Source of the DNA: Methylococcaceae bacterium
GTDB lineage: Bacteria; Pseudomonadota; Gammaproteobacteria; Methylococcales; Methylomonadaceae
Assembly: GCA_030699345.1 (NCBI GenBank)
Contig: JAUYMX010000471.1
Location: forward strand, 1-7,901
DNA length: 7,901 nucleotides
Direction: 5' to 3'
Shown: positions 6,672 to 7,901 of the stretch, piece after piece
Layout of the letters: every line of letters starts with the position of its first letter
Position numbering within the stretch: position 1 is the first letter of the stretch
Translations under genes and position numbers: made by a program
Notes under the pieces: model-generated
Seen by the model: only the letters and a program-made list of their open reading frames with translations
Told to the model about the DNA's origin: nothing
Databases searched by the model: none

Positions 6672-6684
6672 TAACGTATTGAAA
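6672..6684 (-). promoter_or_regulatory. IHF-like site upstream of the sigma-54 candidate
   Basis: On the - strand TTTCAATACGTTA fits the IHF consensus WATCARNNNNTTR with one mismatch and is preceded by an A/T-rich tract, as in many IHF sites. It is 40-52 bp upstream of the -24 element, the place where IHF bends DNA for activator contact at many RpoN promoters. The consensus is loose and the region AT-rich, so this is suggestive only. Confidence 0.3.
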
Positions 6685-6730
6685 AATAATTAAAAATTAG
6701 GATTCTTGTGATTGCTTTGACGGATTTAAA

Positions 6731-6763
6731 AATGGGCCTTTTTTAGAAAGGCAAGTCTTTTTT
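6731..6763. terminator. Terminator-like hairpin, possibly bidirectional
   Basis: GCCTTT (6736-6741) pairs with AAAGGC (6747-6752) across a 5-nt loop. On the + strand T6 follows at 6758-6763. On the - strand five T follow closely (complement of A-run 6728-6732). On the - strand it would stop transcripts from the integrase side before they enter the two-gene operon. Confidence 0.5.
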
Positions 6764-6853
6764 GCTGCTTGATCATCAGCCCGTAAACAGAATTGTCATT
6801 TTGTAAGCAATAGTTGCTTCGATTGCAGGCGAATGCGGTTAACTTTTTTTATT

Positions 6854-6875
6854 GCCGAGTAACACCGGCTTTTTT
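6854..6875 (+). terminator. Small GC hairpin followed by T6
   Basis: GCCG (6854-6857) pairs with CGGC (6866-6869), and TTTTTT follows at once (6870-6875). The stem is only 4 bp with an 8-nt loop, so strength is doubtful. It points along the + strand, where no gene ends nearby, and it may be a relic or chance. Confidence 0.3.
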
Positions 6876-6892
6876 GTGCCTAAGATTCCGCT

Positions 6893-7759
6893 TTATGCAG
6901 TAGCAATCTGTCGGAAGTTTAAGACAGTAGCCCCCGTTCTCAATCCATCCAAATAATCTGACCAGCTTTGCATCATCTTTCTGCGTTCCTCCAAGTATGA
7001 CGCTCGATTGTAAGCTGCTCGTATTGCGTTCTGCTCCATGTGTGACAATTGCCTTTCAATTGCATCAGGTGACCAGCCTTGCTAGTTTAATAAATTGCTG
7101 GCTGTAGTTCTAAAGCCATGCGCAGACATTGAATCGCTGTCATAACCTAATGATTTAAGAGCGGTTCGGATAGTGCCGTCAGACATCGGTCTGCCGTCGC
7201 CACGGCTCGAAGGAAATACATAGGCTCCATTACCAGTCAGGGGCTTAATCGTGTCAAGGATCGCCACAGCTTGCTTGGATAGGGGGACGATGTGGTCGAT
7301 GTTCTTTTTGGTGACTAGGTATCGCCATTCCTTTGCAGTCCAGTCGATGTCTGCCCAAAGCATCTGGCGTATTTCACCAGGGCGCTGGAATAGGTGAGGG
7401 GATAACCGGATAGCACACTGAACAACAAAAGTGCCTTGGTAGTTTTGAATATCCCTCAAGAGCATGGACACCTGATCTGGATCAATTAGCGCGGCATGAT
7501 GTTTTACTTTTTGCGCTGGGATTTATTTTGATACTGCCTGTGCAGGATCGTGAGTGGCGTGACCATGTGCAATGGCATAGGAGAAAGCGGCGGCAATGTC
7601 TCCGCGTACACGGTGTGCCGTCTCAAGCTTATTGCCTGCGACAATGGGTTTAATGATGCTGCAGACCATTGGAGCATTAATATCGGCTGGAGGTATGCGG
7701 CCAATACTTGGAAAAACGTATTGCTCAAAGCGTTTAATTTTCTTCTGGTGGGTAATACT
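6893..7759 (-). pseudogene. Decayed P4-type tyrosine integrase, N-terminus lost
   Basis: This is the remnant of a prophage/island integrase that would join att sites by tyrosine recombination. One - strand frame reads through about 289 codons to TAA at 6893-6895. It starts within the core-binding domain (KRFEQYVFPSIGRIPPADIN, then ETAHRVRGDIAAAFSYAIAH), passes an in-frame TAA at 7523-7525, and continues as IPAQKVKHHAALIDPDQ into the catalytic domain. There RPGEIRQMLW carries the first Arg, VTKKNIDHIVPLS the probable Lys, and HGFR (7120-7109) the His and second Arg. After LLN comes an in-frame TAG (7082-7084), then QGWSPDAIERQLSHMEQN and AAYNRASYL with the nucleophile Tyr at 7012-7010. Relatives usually read Glu after LLN, so GAG to TAG is likely. 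The roughly 100-residue N-terminal arm-binding domain is absent, replaced by IS sequence. The stretch 7471-7082 alone is open but lacks the catalytic Tyr, so the protein should be inactive. Confidence 0.88.
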
Positions 7760-7800
7760 TGGAGGGTGTAAATAAATCCGTGTAACCGCTTATTTTCAAA

Positions 7801-7815
7801 GCCGTAAAATACGGC
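7801..7815. repeat. Perfect hairpin before the transposase ribosome site
   Basis: GCCGTA (7801-7806) and TACGGC (7810-7815) form a perfect 6-bp stem with a 3-nt loop, ending 6 nt before the AAGGAG ribosome site. In several IS families an inverted repeat near the start hides the ribosome site in read-through transcripts from outside and so limits transposase. That role here is an inference. Confidence 0.5.
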
Positions 7816-7832
7816 GCCCCCAAGGAGAGAAA

Positions 7833-7901
7833 ATGAGCGACCTGATTAACGACCCGAACCTGATTTCAGCCATGCAAGAATTAGGGCGTGGACTCAAATC
7901 C
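7833..7901 (+). CDS. Transposase N-terminus, probably IS256 family, cut by window edge
   Basis: Only the first 23 codons are present, reading MSDLINDPNLISAMQELGRG then LKS. IS256 (Mutator-like) transposases often begin with a short acidic/helical leader followed by LKSPEDL, so the visible end fits that pattern, but this is recall and not a search. AAGGAG at 7822-7827 lies 5 nt before the ATG, giving strong initiation. If correct, the full protein would be about 400 residues with a DDE catalytic domain that cuts and inserts the element. It lies head to head with the integrase remnant it interrupts. Confidence 0.5.
   Translation, partial: MSDLINDPNLISAMQELGRGLKS

Larger units (their letters stand above)
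6422..6892. other. 471-bp AT-rich noncoding stretch
   Basis: No convincing open frame or tRNA is seen here. It contains the ribosome site and a long predicted leader of the two-gene operon, a sigma-54-like promoter, an IHF-like site and two hairpins followed by T-runs, described separately. Many A/T homopolymer runs of 5-8 bases occur. This separates the operon from the integrase remnant. Confidence 0.7.
7762..7901 (+). mobile_element. Left end of an insertion sequence, probably IS256 family
   Basis: Integrase homology stops near 7760 and gives way to GGGTGTAAATAAATCCGTGT (7764-7783), which resembles terminal repeats of IS256-type elements. A hairpin, a strong ribosome site and a transposase-like start follow within 75 bp. 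The right end is outside the window, so the exact boundary, the matching inverted repeat and the target duplication cannot be seen. The boundary is uncertain by a few bases. Confidence 0.6.

Noticed and set aside
6422..6892. tRNA gene or attachment site next to the integrase
   Set aside because: No cloverleaf-like sequence or repeated att-like segment was seen. The P4-type att would more likely lie beyond the missing N-terminal side, outside the window.
7082..7525. Recoding (stop read-through) of the two integrase stops
   Set aside because: The two stops differ (TAA and TAG), no recoding structure was seen, and the N-terminal domain is also missing, so decay is simpler.
7504..7728. - strand open frame of 74 codons in the integrase region
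   Set aside because: The integrase core-binding-domain similarity is in a different frame of the same strand, so this frame is a shadow of the pseudogene.
1..7901. CRISPR array
   Set aside because: No regularly spaced repeats of about 25-40 bases occur. The only tandem array is the 9-bp coding repeat at 2193-2219.

Overview
This window looks like proteobacterial chromosome, most likely a gammaproteobacterium. It starts with a fliJ-fliK flagellar pair of gammaproteobacterial style, has moderate GC, shows sigma-54-like promoters, and carries a P4-type tyrosine integrase remnant. A methanotroph-like lineage (Methylococcales) is my guess from overall feel. It is not demonstrated by the sequence.

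Layout, left to right. (1) 1-1772, + strand: the 3' part of fliJ (export chaperone), an 87-bp gap holding a sigma-54-like promoter, then complete fliK (hook-length control). (2) 1813-2250, - strand: a 145-residue protein I do not recognise, convergent with fliK. It has a good sigma-70-type promoter and a 24-bp near-palindrome centred about 60 bp upstream of the predicted transcription start. (3) 2473-6421, - strand: a two-gene operon typical of Planctomycetes and Verrucomicrobia. The upstream gene encodes a Sec-exported DUF1549/DUF1553 protein with one CXXCH motif. The downstream gene encodes a Tat-exported DUF1501 (alkaline phosphatase/sulfatase-like fold) protein. (4) 6422-6892: a 471-bp AT-rich noncoding stretch holding a candidate sigma-54 promoter, an IHF-like site and a terminator-like hairpin between the operon and the next block. 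(5) 6893 to about 7760, - strand: a decayed P4-family tyrosine integrase, with two in-frame stops and its N-terminal third missing. (6) About 7762-7901, + strand: the left end of an insertion sequence, probably IS256 family, whose transposase begins at 7833 and runs off the window.

How the parts relate. fliJ and fliK belong to flagellar export and assembly. The two-gene operon should yield two periplasmic proteins delivered by different export routes, of unknown substrate. The integrase wreck and the IS suggest that the stretch right of fliK is an accessory region or island edge, and that fliK marks where the flagellar cluster stops on this side. The most interesting points are the Planctomycete-type pair outside its usual phyla, the sigma-54-like promoter in front of both fliK and that operon, and the palindromic operator in front of the orphan gene.
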